Source: Quadrisphaera granulorum (GTDB taxonomy: Bacteria > Actinomycetota > Actinomycetes > Actinomycetales > Quadrisphaeraceae). Taken from it: a stretch of DNA of 64,000 nucleotides. Numbering within the stretch: position 1 is the stretch's first letter; every line of letters starts with the position of its first letter. The DNA is taken from the NCBI RefSeq assembly GCF_003149145.1, contig NZ_QGDQ01000012.1:80434-144433 (forward strand), read 5' to 3'. Shown here piece after piece: positions 53,013-61,418 of the stretch. The notes beneath the pieces are model-generated. The model searched no databases and had not been told where the DNA came from. It was given only the letters and a program-made list of their open reading frames with translations. The position numbers and the translations under genes are program-made.

Positions 53013-55313
53013 ATGTCTTCACCGTCCTTGAAGCTGGCCAGCGTCGGCGGCGGACCCGCCGGCCTGTTCACCGCCCTGCTGCTCAAGCAGGCCGACCCGA
53101 GCGCCGAGTGCGTGGTCTACGAGCGCAACCGCGCCGACGACACCTTCGGGTTCGGCGTGGTGTTCTCCGCCGAGACCCTCGGCGCCGTGGAAGCCGCCGA
53201 CCCGGTCTTCTACGCGCGGATGGCCGCGGAGTTCCGCTCCTGGAGCGCCATCGACACCGACTTCCTCGGGACCGTCGAACGTTCCGACGGGCACGCCTTC
53301 GCCGCGTTCGAGCGCAAGCGGCTGCTGCAGCTGCTCGCCGAGCGTGCGCAGGAGGTCGGCGTCGACGTGCGCTTCTCCACGGTCGCGCCGCCGCTGGAGG
53401 AGCTGCAGCGCACCCATGACGTGGTGCTGGCGGCCGACGGCGTCAACAGCGCTGTGCGCCGTCAGCTGGCCGACCAGCTGAACCCGTCCACGGTGGGGCG
53501 TCCGTCGAAGTACATCTGGCTGGGCACCTCGCGCCCGTTCGACTGCTTCACGTTCCTCTTCGTGGAGACCGAGCACGGCCTGTTCTGGGCGCACGTCTAC
53601 CCGTACGCGGACGGCAAGGCCACGTTCATCGTCGAGACCGACGAGGAGACCTGGCAGCGCGCCGGCCTCGCCGAGGGCGCCGCGAAGCCCCGCAAGCCCG
53701 GGGAGAACGACGAGGCCGCCATCGCCTTCTGCCAGCGGATCTTCGCCGAGCACCTCGACGGGCACGCGCTGGTCGGCAACAACTCCGGCTGGCTGAGCTT
53801 CACGGTGCTGAAGACCGAGCACTGGTCGGCCGGCAACGTGGTGCTCGCCGGAGACGCCGTCCACACTGCCCACTTCTCCATCGGCTCCGGCACCAAACTG
53901 GCGCTGGAGGACGCGATCGCGCTTGCGCACGCGCTGCACGAGGAGTCGTCGGTGGAGGCCGCGCTCAAGACGTACGAGGCCGAGCGCCAGCCGGCGGTGG
54001 CGTCCGTGCAGCGCGCGGCGCAGACCTCGCTGGAGTGGTTCGAGGGCGTGGCCCGCTACCGCCACCTGCCGCCGGAGCAGTTCACGATGCAGCTGCTCAC
54101 CCGCAGCCAGCGCGTGACCTACGACAACCTCAAGCTCCGCGACCCCGAGTACGTGGCCGGCTTCGATGCCTGGCTCGCCTCGCGCACCCGGTCCCTCGGG
54201 GTCGAGGTCGAGACCGGCACCCCGCCGATGTTCCACCCCTACCGCCTCGGCGGGCTGGAGCTCGACAACCGCGTGGTGGTCTCGCCGATGGCGCAGTACT
54301 CCGCCGTCGACGGGATGCCCACCGACTGGCACCTGGTGCACCTCGCCTCGCGCGCGGTCGGTGGTGCGGGCCTGGTCATGACCGAGATGACGTGCACCTC
54401 GCCGGAGGCGCGCATCACCCCAGGCTGCCCCGGCCTCTGGGACGACGAGCAGGAAGCCGCCTGGAAGCGGATCGTCGACGTCGTCCACGGTCAGTCGCGG
54501 GCCAAGATCGGCCTGCAGCTCGGGCACGCGGGCCCGAAGGGCTCGACCAAGGTCATGTGGGAGGGCATCGACCAGCCGCTGGAGTCCGGTGGGTGGGAGA
54601 TCGTCGCGCCGTCGCCGATCCCCTACCTGCCGCAGGGCGGGCAGTTGCCGCGCGAGCTCGACGAGGCGGGCATCCGCGACGTCGTCGCCCAGCACGTCGT
54701 CGCCGCCGAGCGCGGGGCCCGGGCCGGGTTCGACCTGCTCGAGCTGCACTTCGCGCACGGCTACCTCGTGTCGTCGTTCATCTCCCCGCTGACCAACCAC
54801 CGCACCGACGGTTACGGCGGCGACCTGCGCGGCCGCGCCCGGCTCGGGCTGGAGATCCTGCGCGCGGTGCGTGCGGTGTGGCCGGCGGACCGGCCGATCT
54901 TCGTGCGCATCTCCGCCACCGACTGGGTCGAGGGCGGGACGACGGGGGACGACGCCGTCGAGCTGGCGCGGCTGCTCGCCGAGGCCGGCGCCGACCTCAT
55001 CGACGTCTCCACCGGCCAGACCAGCACGAAGGCGAAGCCCGCCTACGGCCGGCTCTACCAGACGCCGTTCGCCGACCGGATCCGCCAGGAGGTCGGCGTG
55101 CCGACCATGACGGTGGGCGCCGTGAGCTCCGTGGAAGACGTCAACACCATCGTCGCGACCGGCCGCGCCGACCTCGTGGCGCTGGCCCGCCCGCACCTTG
55201 TGGACCCGTACTGGACCCTCAACGCGGCCATCGACCAGGGCTTCCGCGGCCACCCCACGCCGGTGCAGTACCGCTCCGGGCTGCGCGCCCGGCGCCGCGC
55301 GCAGCAGCCGTGA
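53013..55313 (+). CDS. Two-domain 2-aminobenzoyl-CoA monooxygenase/reductase (or salicylyl-CoA 5-hydroxylase)
   Basis: The 766-residue protein joins two flavin domains. Residues 1-385 form an FAD aromatic hydroxylase (VGGGPAGLFTALLLKQ near 11, then GDAVHTAHFSIGSGTKLALE near 279). Residues from about 403 form an Old Yellow Enzyme-type reductase (LGGLELDNRVVVSPMAQYSA, LQLGHAGPKGS, LLELHFAHGYLVSSFISPLT). This architecture is known from 2-aminobenzoyl-CoA monooxygenase/reductase, which hydroxylates and dearomatises anthraniloyl-CoA, and from salicylyl-CoA 5-hydroxylase annotations. Sequence reading alone cannot choose between them. It lies between the ligase and a PaaI-type thioesterase, whose start overlaps its stop. 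Confidence 0.9.
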   Translation: MSSPSLKLASVGGGPAGLFTALLLKQADPSAECVVYERNRADDTFGFGVVFSAETLGAVEAADPVFYARMAAEFRSWSAIDTDFLGTVERSDGHAFAAFERKRLLQLLAERAQEVGVDVRFSTVAPPLEELQRTHDVVLAADGVNSAVRRQLADQLNPSTVGRPSKYIWLGTSRPFDCFTFLFVETEHGLFWAHVYPYADGKATFIVETDEETWQRAGLAEGAAKPRKPGENDEAAIAFCQRIFAEHLDGHALVGNNSGWLSFTVLKTEHWSAGNVVLAGDAVHTAHFSIGSGTKLALEDAIALAHALHEESSVEAALKTYEAERQPAVASVQRAAQTSLEWFEGVARYRHLPPEQFTMQLLTRSQRVTYDNLKLRDPEYVAGFDAWLASRTRSLGVEVETGTPPMFHPYRLGGLELDNRVVVSPMAQYSAVDGMPTDWHLVHLASRAVGGAGLVMTEMTCTSPEARITPGCPGLWDDEQEAAWKRIVDVVHGQSRAKIGLQLGHAGPKGSTKVMWEGIDQPLESGGWEIVAPSPIPYLPQGGQLPRELDEAGIRDVVAQHVVAAERGARAGFDLLELHFAHGYLVSSFISPLTNHRTDGYGGDLRGRARLGLEILRAVRAVWPADRPIFVRISATDWVEGGTTGDDAVELARLLAEAGADLIDVSTGQTSTKAKPAYGRLYQTPFADRIRQEVGVPTMTVGAVSSVEDVNTIVATGRADLVALARPHLVDPYWTLNAAIDQGFRGHPTPVQYRSGLRARRRAQQP

Positions 55314-55768
55314 GCCCAGCCGCTCCAGGCCCCGGTCCCGACACCGCCCCCCAGCCGGTGCCGGGGCCGGCGGCTCCACCCGAGGTTCCGCTGGGCGAGC
55401 TGCCGTCGCTCATGGGCATCCGGGTGCTGGAGATGTCGGCGGAGCGGGCCGTGGGCACCATGCCCGTGATCGGCAACCGACAGCCCTTCGGGCGCCTGCA
55501 CGGGGGAGCGCACCTCGTGCTCGCCGAGACCCTCGCGTCCTTGGCGGCGTGGACCCACGCCGGCCCGGGGCGCGAGGCGCTCGGCGTGGAGATCGGCGCC
55601 AGCCACACCGGGGGAGCGACGTCGGGTGTCGTGACGGGGGTGTGTGAGGCGCTCTCCCTCGGGCGGACGCTCACCGTGCACGAGGTGGTGGTGCGGAACG
55701 AGGCTGGCCGGCGCCTGTCGACGGTGCGCGTCACCAACCTCCTGCGCGACACCCCCACCCCTGCGTGA
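55310..55768 (+). CDS. PaaI-type hot-dog thioesterase
   Basis: The 152-residue protein has the PaaI pattern RVLEMSAERAVGTMPVIGNR, FGRLHGGAHLVLAETLAS with the HGG-E catalytic region, then LGVEIGASHTGGATSGVVTG. PaaI-type enzymes hydrolyse aryl-CoA esters that would otherwise trap CoA, or finish a hydroxylation pathway such as gentisyl-CoA. A proline-rich N-terminal 30 residues is unusual. The GTG start overlaps the monooxygenase stop. Confidence 0.87.
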   Translation: MSPAAPGPGPDTAPQPVPGPAAPPEVPLGELPSLMGIRVLEMSAERAVGTMPVIGNRQPFGRLHGGAHLVLAETLASLAAWTHAGPGREALGVEIGASHTGGATSGVVTGVCEALSLGRTLTVHEVVVRNEAGRRLSTVRVTNLLRDTPTPA

Positions 55769-55774
55769 CCCCCC

Positions 55775-55800
55775 GCGTGATCATGGGCTTCCGCCACCCT
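55775..55800. repeat. Half palindromic element
   Basis: Only the left arm (CGTGATCATGGGCTTCCGCC and ACC) is present after the PaaI-type gene. The right arm is missing. Confidence 0.75.
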
Positions 55801-55865
55801 GGTTGACGATCACTCGTCTCAGCGCCACATCTGCAGTGCTTGGTCGGCCCCTTGACTGCGCTGTT

Positions 55866-55932
55866 GGCCCCTTGGACGCGCAGGTTGCCCCATCGACAAG
55901 GCCGATGGGGCAACCTGCGCGTCCAAGGGGCC
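55866..55932. repeat. 30-base-arm palindrome of the CCCCATCG type
   Basis: Perfect arms of 30 bases (55866-55895, 55903-55932) meet at CCCCATCG/CGATGGGG with a seven-base loop. A partial copy of the left end (GGCCCCTTGACTGCG) lies just upstream. It is part of a 560-base gap without a convincing gene. Confidence 0.9.
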
Positions 55933-55977
55933 ATCTCGGCGCTTTCCGCGACGCCAAGCCGCCGGGGTGGCTGCCCG

Positions 55978-56050
55978 AGATGTCGCTACCCGGCCCTAGA
56001 TGTCGGAACGGCACCCCGATGGCGACATCTGCAGCCGGGTTCCGACATCT
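55978..56050. repeat. Interleaved AGATGTCG inverted repeats
   Basis: AGATGTCGGAAC (55998-56009) pairs with its complement at 56039-56050. AGATGTCGC (55978-55986) pairs with GCGACATCT (56022-56030). The two stems overlap in order, so they exclude one another or form a pseudoknot. Confidence 0.75.
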
Positions 56051-56147
56051 CAGGCCGGCGAGGGCGCCATCGCGGGCGTCCGGCTCGGCCTGCGACCGGC
56101 ACATGTGGCGCGGAGGTCCTTGATCGTCACAGGGGCCTCGCAGTTGA

Positions 56148-56214
56148 CGCCCCTTCCGACGAAAAGACGCCCCATCCCAGGCTCGGATGGGGCGTCAACT
56201 CGTCGGAAGGGGCG
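56148..56214. repeat. Nested palindrome of the CCCCATC/GATGGGG type
   Basis: Outer arms CGCCCCTTCCGACGA (56148-56162) and complement (56200-56214) enclose GACGCCCCATCC (56166-56177) with its complement (56185-56196). The layout is like 36170-36258. Confidence 0.85.
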
Positions 56215-56329
56215 CAATCTCGCTTGTTGGGGCGGGAACTACGCCGCCCGCGCAGCCGACGTGGCGCGGATCCGCATGATCGTCGAGGGGGGCGTGCGCA
56301 ACGTCTTTGATCGTCTCGGGGGAGTGGGA

Positions 56330-57442
56330 TCAGGAGCGCAGGGTGGCGGACGGCGAGCAGCCGAACCGCTTGCGGTAGTCCACCGAGAACCGGCCCAGGT
56401 GCGTGAAGCCTGCCGCGGTCGCGAGGTCGGTGACGCTCGCCTCGGTGGGGTCAGCCGCCCGCAGCGCCCGGTGCGCCGCCTCGAGGCGGCAGGAGCGCAC
56501 GTACTCCATGGGCGTCGTCCCGAGCTGGCGCCGGAACCCCTCCTGCAGCGCCCGCACGCTGACGCCGGCATGGCGCGCCAGGTCTTCGACGGTGTGGGCG
56601 GCGGCCGGGTCGTCGTCGACCAGCGTCTTCGCGGCGGCCACGGCCCGGGAGGTGGCGGGAGCGCCGGTGGTCAGCTCCTCGCTGAGGCTGCAGCGGTGCG
56701 CCTCGAAGAGCTGCCCCACCAGCACCGAGCGGACGTGCCGCACCCAGCGGGCGTCGTCGAGGCAGGGGCTGTCGGCGTCCACCTCGGCGGCGGCGTAGCC
56801 GAGCGTGCGGCGCCAGGCGCTCGCGGCGGGAGTGGTGAGGTCGAAGTCGAGGGCGAAGTCGAGCCGCGAGCTGACCTTGCGGCCCAGCGCCGCCGCGGCG
56901 TAGCCGGCCACCACGGAGCGGTGCGCGTAGAGGATCAGCTGCGGCGTGCCCGCGTCCCACCGCATGCTCACCGGCGCGTCCGGGCCGAGCACGCTGGCCG
57001 TGCGCGGCGTGGACACCACCTCGGCACCGCCCTGTCGCACCGCCGCGCGCCCGGCGAGGGGCACCTGCACGAGGTAGAAGCTCTCGAGCCGACCGGGCTC
57101 GATCTGCACGTCGGTGCCGTAGTCGAGGCGCACCACGCCCACCCCGCTGTGCTGGAACCCGCGCAGGTCGAGCGACAGCTCGCTGCCTCCGCGGGGCTCC
57201 AGCCGGTGGTCGCAGAACAGCTGCCCGACGCTGGTGCGCGCCTCGTCGACGTCGTGGGTGTGCCGTTCGACGACGACTCCCTTCGGCGCTGTCGCCGGAG
57301 CCGCGTCGTGCGGCTTGACGAGGGACAACGGCGGCGACGACGACGGCGACGACGACAGCGCTCGCGCCCTCCCCGCTGAGCGGAGCGCACGCGGGGGCGT
57401 CGGAGCTGTTGGAACCGTCTGCAGGGCGAGCTGTGGTGTCAC
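56330..57442 (-). CDS. AraC-family transcriptional regulator 2
   Basis: The 370-residue protein has a disordered Ser/Pro/Ala N-terminus, an AraC-binding-like ligand domain (ESFYLVQVPLAGRAAVRQGG, VSMRWDAGTPQLILYAHRSV), and the C-terminal helix-turn-helix pair TVEDLARHAGVSVRALQEGF and GFTHLGRFSVDYRKRFGCSP. It is a paralogue of the regulator at 40.6-41.6 kb. The GTG start is preceded by GGAGGAGG. It is divergent from the SDR gene, whose promoter has the shared GGACAG/GGATAG sites. Either paralogue, or both, could control the regulon. Confidence 0.9.
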   Translation of the reverse strand: MTPQLALQTVPTAPTPPRALRSAGRARALSSSPSSSPPLSLVKPHDAAPATAPKGVVVERHTHDVDEARTSVGQLFCDHRLEPRGGSELSLDLRGFQHSGVGVVRLDYGTDVQIEPGRLESFYLVQVPLAGRAAVRQGGAEVVSTPRTASVLGPDAPVSMRWDAGTPQLILYAHRSVVAGYAAAALGRKVSSRLDFALDFDLTTPAASAWRRTLGYAAAEVDADSPCLDDARWVRHVRSVLVGQLFEAHRCSLSEELTTGAPATSRAVAAAKTLVDDDPAAAHTVEDLARHAGVSVRALQEGFRRQLGTTPMEYVRSCRLEAAHRALRAADPTEASVTDLATAAGFTHLGRFSVDYRKRFGCSPSATLRS

Positions 57443-57547
57443 GCCGCCACCTCCTCCAGGGATCTCCAGTGATCCTGCGACGTCCCTGTTACGGGAACGT
57501 CTCCGGTGATGACGGTCACGTTATCGCGCCTTCGTGTCGCGCGTCAC

Positions 57548-57599
57548 GGACAGCGCGTGCGTTCGGCGGATAGTGCGCCCCCGAGCGTCTCCCTAGCGT
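57548..57599 (+). promoter_or_regulatory. Regulon promoter 5: AraC-type sites plus TAGCGT before the SDR operon
   Basis: GGACAG (57548) and GGATAG (57568) are 20 bases apart, then 20 bases, then TAGCGT (57594-57599). The stretch from GGACAG to GGATAG differs from the permease promoter at only one base before the box. Confidence 0.75.
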
Positions 57600-57669
57600 C
57601 TCGCAGCACCTGGTCCGGAGCCCGAGCAGCGCCGGCCAAGCACCCGCGACGACGCTCGAGGAGGCCCCC

Positions 57670-58506
57670 GTGGCGACCCAGGAAGCACCCGCACCCGCCC
57701 CATCAGCAGGCCCGCTGGCCGGCCGCTCCGCCGTCGTCACCGGGGGCGCGACGCTGGTCGGCGCCGGCGTGGTCCGCGCCCTGCACGCGGCCGGCGCCAC
57801 CGTCACCGTGCTCGACATCGACGGCGACGGCGCCAAGGCGCTCACCGCCGAGCTGGACCAGGTCCGACCCGACAGCGCGGAGGCCCTCGTCGTCGACATC
57901 ACCGACGACGACGCCCTCGCCGGGGCGATCTCCCACGTCGTGGAGTCCCGCGGTGGCATCGACGTGTGGGTCAACCTCGCGTGCACCTACCTCGACGACG
58001 GCGCCGACACCTCCCGCGCCGACTGGCTCACCGCCCTCGACGTCAACCTCGTGAGCGCCGTCCAGGCCGTGCGGCTCGCCCGTCCGCACCTGGCGGCGAG
58101 CGGGCACGGCGCCGTCGTCAACCTCACGTCGATCTCCTCCAGCGTCGCCCAGACCGGCCGCTGGGTGTACCCCGCGAGCAAGGCCGCAATCGCGCAGGTC
58201 ACGCGGTCGATGGCGATGGACCTGGCAGCTGACCGCATCCGCGTCAACTCCGTCAGCCCGGGGTGGACCTGGTCGAAGATCATGGACACCCTCTCCGGCG
58301 GCGACCGCGCCAAGACCGACGCCGTGGCCGCGCCGTTCCACCTGCTCGGCCGCGTCGGCGACCCCGCCGAGGTGGGCGCCGTCGTCGCCTTCCTCGCCTC
58401 CGACGCCGCGTCCGTGGTCACCGGTGCCGACTGGGCCGCCGACGGCGGCTACTCCGCCATGGGCCCGGAGCAGGCCGTGCCCGCCATCCCGCTCCTGTCC
58501 GCCTGA
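57670..58506 (+). CDS. Short-chain dehydrogenase/reductase
   Basis: The 278-residue NAD(P)-dependent enzyme has the dinucleotide motif VVTGGATLVGAG near residue 20, the catalytic set in NLTSISSSVAQTGRWVYPAS then K, and PGWTWSKIMDTLSGG. Family members oxidise alcohols or dihydrodiols. It leads the last transcription unit of the island (SDR, FMO, cupin, hydrolase) and uses the shared AraC-type promoter, so it is a pathway enzyme, perhaps oxidising a hydroxylated ring intermediate. GTG start after GAGGAGG. Confidence 0.88.
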   Translation: MATQEAPAPAPSAGPLAGRSAVVTGGATLVGAGVVRALHAAGATVTVLDIDGDGAKALTAELDQVRPDSAEALVVDITDDDALAGAISHVVESRGGIDVWVNLACTYLDDGADTSRADWLTALDVNLVSAVQAVRLARPHLAASGHGAVVNLTSISSSVAQTGRWVYPASKAAIAQVTRSMAMDLAADRIRVNSVSPGWTWSKIMDTLSGGDRAKTDAVAAPFHLLGRVGDPAEVGAVVAFLASDAASVVTGADWAADGGYSAMGPEQAVPAIPLLSA

Positions 58507-58566
58507 CGCGCTGCACCCGCCAGCACGCCCCCTCGAACCCCCCGCCCCTCGAACAATGGAGCAGCC

Positions 58567-60156
58567 ATGAAGGTCGGCATCGTCGGAGCCGGGTTCTCCG
58601 GCCTCGTCACCGCGAAGGTCCTGTCCGGTCTCGGGCACGACGTCGTCGTCATCGAGAAGTGCGACGACGTCGGCGGCGTGTGGTCCGCCAGCCGCCGCTA
58701 CCCCGGGCTGCACACGCAGAACGGCAAGGACACCTACTGCTTCTCCGACCACCCCATGCCCGACGACTACCCCGAGTGGCCGTCGGGCGAGCAGGTGCAG
58801 CGCTACCTCGCCAGCTACGTGGAGAAGTTCGAGCTCCAGCGGTTCCTGCGACTGGGCACCGAGCTCGTCTCCGCCGACCCCCGCGACGGCGGCGGCTGGT
58901 CGCTCACCACCCGGCCAGCCCGCGTAGCGCAGCCGGCGAGCGGCGCGGCGGCCGCGCCGCAGGAGGCGCTCGAGGTCGACCACCTCGTCGTCGCCAACGG
59001 CATCTTCAGCGACCCCCACGTGCCCGACTACCCCGGTGCGGAGGAGTTCCGCGCCGCCGGCGGCCGCCTGCTCGCCACGAGCGACGTCCACGACGTCGAG
59101 GAGGTGCGCGGCAAGCACGTCGTCGTCGTGGGGTACGGCAAGTCGGCGTGCGACGTGGCCACGGCGCTGGCGCCGGCCGCCGCGAGCCTCGACGTCGTCG
59201 CCCGGCAGCTGCTGTGGAAGGTCCCGCGCCTGCTGGCCGGCAAGCTCAACTACAAGTACCTGCTGCTCACGCGGCTCGGCGAGGCGCTGTTCAAGTACAT
59301 CGACGTCAAGGGCGTGGAGAAGTTCCTCCACGGACCCGGCGACGGCGTCCGCCGGCAGATGATCGGCAGCGTCCAGTCGCTCATCACGAAGCAGCTGGGG
59401 CTGCGGAAGCTCGGGCTGGTGCCCAGCGGTCCCTTCGAGGACATCGCCCGCTCCACCGTCAGCCTCGTCACCGTCGGCTTCTTCGAGGCGGTGAAGGCCG
59501 GACGGATCACCGTGCACCGCGACTCCCAGGTGGTGCGGCTACTGGCCGACGACGACGGCCGCCCCGCCGCCGAGCTGGCCGACGGCACCGTGCTCCCCGC
59601 CGACCTCGTGCTGTGCGGTACCGGCTTCCGCCAGCACGTGAGGTTCCTCGCGCCCCAGGTGGAGGCCCGCCTGCACGACGACCGCGGCAACTTCCGCCTG
59701 CACCGCCAGATCGTTCCGCTCGACGTGCCCGACCTGTCGTTCGTGGGCTACAACTCCTCGTTCTTCAGCCCGCTGTCTGCCGAGGTCGCCGCGCTGTACG
59801 TGGCCGACAGGCTCGCCGGCAACGACCGCGTGGGCGACCGCGCCGAAGCGCTGGCCCGGGTGGACCGCAAGCTCGCGTGGATGGAGGAGCGCACCAAGGG
59901 CCGCCACGCCCGCGGCACCAACATCATCCCGTTCTCCATGCACAACGTCGACGAGGTGCTCGAGGAGCTCGAGCTCAACCTGCCCGCACCGAAGCGCGCC
60001 GTGCAGTGGCTGCTGCCGGTCGACCCGGGCTCCTACGCCGGGCTCCACGCGCGCCTGGCGCAGAGGCTGAAGCGCACGGGGGGCGCGCGTCCGTCGTCGT
60101 CGTCCTCTTCCCCTGCGACCCCAGCGGCCAGCACGCTTGCCTCCGCCGACCGCTGA
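58567..60156 (+). CDS. Flavin-containing monooxygenase (FMO/BVMO-like)
   Basis: The 529-residue protein has the FAD site VGIVGAGFSGLVTAKVLSGL, the GGVWSASRRYPGLHTQNGK segment, and a second nucleotide site (VVVVGYGKSACDVATAL near 181). LVLCGTGFRQHVRFL follows. This is the layout of class B flavin monooxygenases that use NADPH and oxygen, either oxidising N or S atoms or inserting oxygen next to a ketone. The lack of an obvious BVMO fingerprint leaves both options open. It could carry out an N- or ring-oxidation step. It follows the SDR after 60 bases with a GGAGCAGCC site. Confidence 0.85.
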   Translation: MKVGIVGAGFSGLVTAKVLSGLGHDVVVIEKCDDVGGVWSASRRYPGLHTQNGKDTYCFSDHPMPDDYPEWPSGEQVQRYLASYVEKFELQRFLRLGTELVSADPRDGGGWSLTTRPARVAQPASGAAAAPQEALEVDHLVVANGIFSDPHVPDYPGAEEFRAAGGRLLATSDVHDVEEVRGKHVVVVGYGKSACDVATALAPAAASLDVVARQLLWKVPRLLAGKLNYKYLLLTRLGEALFKYIDVKGVEKFLHGPGDGVRRQMIGSVQSLITKQLGLRKLGLVPSGPFEDIARSTVSLVTVGFFEAVKAGRITVHRDSQVVRLLADDDGRPAAELADGTVLPADLVLCGTGFRQHVRFLAPQVEARLHDDRGNFRLHRQIVPLDVPDLSFVGYNSSFFSPLSAEVAALYVADRLAGNDRVGDRAEALARVDRKLAWMEERTKGRHARGTNIIPFSMHNVDEVLEELELNLPAPKRAVQWLLPVDPGSYAGLHARLAQRLKRTGGARPSSSSSSPATPAASTLASADR

Positions 60157-60183
60157 GCCCACCGCAGACCTGAGGAGCCACGC

Positions 60184-60666
60184 ATGACCACGCAGTTCGA
60201 AGAGATCATCACCGGGGGGCTGCCCGCCGGCATCACCCGCTCCGACGAGGCCTTCGGCCACCGCACCTGGTCGGTGCTCGGCCACACGTACACCACCAAG
60301 GTCGAGAGCGAGCAGACCTACGCGTGGCACTCCTTCGACCCGCCCTCGACGGGGGTGCCGCCGCACGTCCACCCCACCCAGGACGAGTTCATCTACGTCC
60401 TCGACGGCGTGTACACGCTCTACCTCGACGGCGGGTGGACGCAGGCCGGTCCTGGTGACCTGGTCCGGATGCCCAAGGGACTGCCGCACGCGTACTACAA
60501 CCGCCGCGAGGAGGCCGCGAGGTCGCTGTTCTGGGTGACGCCCGCCGGGCGCCTGGCGCAGCTGTTCTCGGTGCTGCACGAGCTCGACGACCCCGCCGAG
60601 GTGGTGCGCCTGTCGGCCCTCCATGACGTCGACTTCCTGCCCCCGGGCGCCGTCGAGGGCGCGTGA
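60184..60666 (+). CDS. Cupin-domain protein
   Basis: The 160-residue cupin has the metal motif PHVHPTQDEFIYVLDGVYTL and a second motif GDLVRMPKGLPHAYYN. This makes it a candidate dioxygenase or a sugar/ligand-type cupin. It follows the FMO closely and its stop overlaps the hydrolase start (GTGA). A ring-opening role before the formamidase-like hydrolase would be chemically sensible, since cleaving an indole-type C2-C3 bond gives an N-formyl product, but this is inference. Confidence 0.82.
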   Translation: MTTQFEEIITGGLPAGITRSDEAFGHRTWSVLGHTYTTKVESEQTYAWHSFDPPSTGVPPHVHPTQDEFIYVLDGVYTLYLDGGWTQAGPGDLVRMPKGLPHAYYNRREEAARSLFWVTPAGRLAQLFSVLHELDDPAEVVRLSALHDVDFLPPGAVEGA

Positions 60667-61418
60667 CGGTGCTCGCCCACCCGGCCGGGTGCCGGGTGCT
60701 GCGGTACGGCGACGACCCGCAGCAGGTCGTCGAGGTCTGGCCGGCTGTTCCCGGGAAGCCCGCCCGGGGCACCGCGGTGCTCGTGCACGGCGGTTACTGG
60801 CGCACCCCATGGGCCGCGGACCTCATGCACTCCCTGGTGCCGGCGTTCACCGGGCGCGGCTGGCGGGTCGCGGTGCCGGAGTACCGGCGGATCGGGTCGG
60901 GAGGCGGCTGGCCCGCCACCTCCGACGACGTCGCCGCCGCGCTGGCAGCACTGGACGAGGACGACGGCGAGCGCGGCCGAGGTGGTCCCGTGGTGCTCGT
61001 CGGGCACTCCGCGGGAGGCCACCTGGCGCTCGTGCACGCGCGGGCAGCTGACGCCGTCGTCGCCCTCGCACCGGTGACCGACCTGGTCCGCGGGTACGCC
61101 GAGGGCATCGGGAACGGGGCGGTGGCGGAGCTGATGGGCGGTGCCTCGCCGCAGGCCGATCCCGCGGCGTACCTTGCGGCCTCGCCGCGCCAGCGGCCGT
61201 GGCCTGCGTGCCCCGTGCTCGTCGTCCACGGCACAGACGACGCGCGCGTCCCGGTGGAGCACAGCCGCGACTACGTCGCCACGGCCCGCTCCGACGGGGC
61301 ACCCGTGGAGCTGGTCGAGCCGGCGTCGCTGGACCACATGGCCCTCATCGACCCGGCCGCGCCGCACTGGCCCGCCGTGCACACCTGGCTTGCGACCACC
61401 CTCCCCACCCCGCCGTGA
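60663..61418 (+). CDS. Alpha/beta hydrolase of the arylformamidase (HGGYW) type
   Basis: The 251-residue hydrolase has the oxyanion motif HGGYWR at residue 42, characteristic of kynurenine formamidase-like enzymes. The nucleophile is in VLVGHSAGGH (Ser116), followed by VLVVHGTDDARVPVEHS and SLDHMAL with the acid and histidine. It should cleave an N-formyl or ester group from an aromatic amine. Together with the cupin and FMO genes it suggests opening of an N-heterocycle. GTG start coupled to the cupin. Its TGA stop is the TGA of the palindromic element. Confidence 0.85.
   Translation: MTVLAHPAGCRVLRYGDDPQQVVEVWPAVPGKPARGTAVLVHGGYWRTPWAADLMHSLVPAFTGRGWRVAVPEYRRIGSGGGWPATSDDVAAALAALDEDDGERGRGGPVVLVGHSAGGHLALVHARAADAVVALAPVTDLVRGYAEGIGNGAVAELMGGASPQADPAAYLAASPRQRPWPACPVLVVHGTDDARVPVEHSRDYVATARSDGAPVELVEPASLDHMALIDPAAPHWPAVHTWLATTLPTPP

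Noticed and set aside
53019..55379. 786-residue minus-strand frame under the two-domain monooxygenase
   Set aside because: No motif, low-complexity His/Gly/Val composition typical of antisense frames, and a strong gene on the other strand.
57703..59517. 604-residue minus-strand frame under the SDR and FMO genes
   Set aside because: It covers two well-supported genes on the plus strand and has no recognisable domain.
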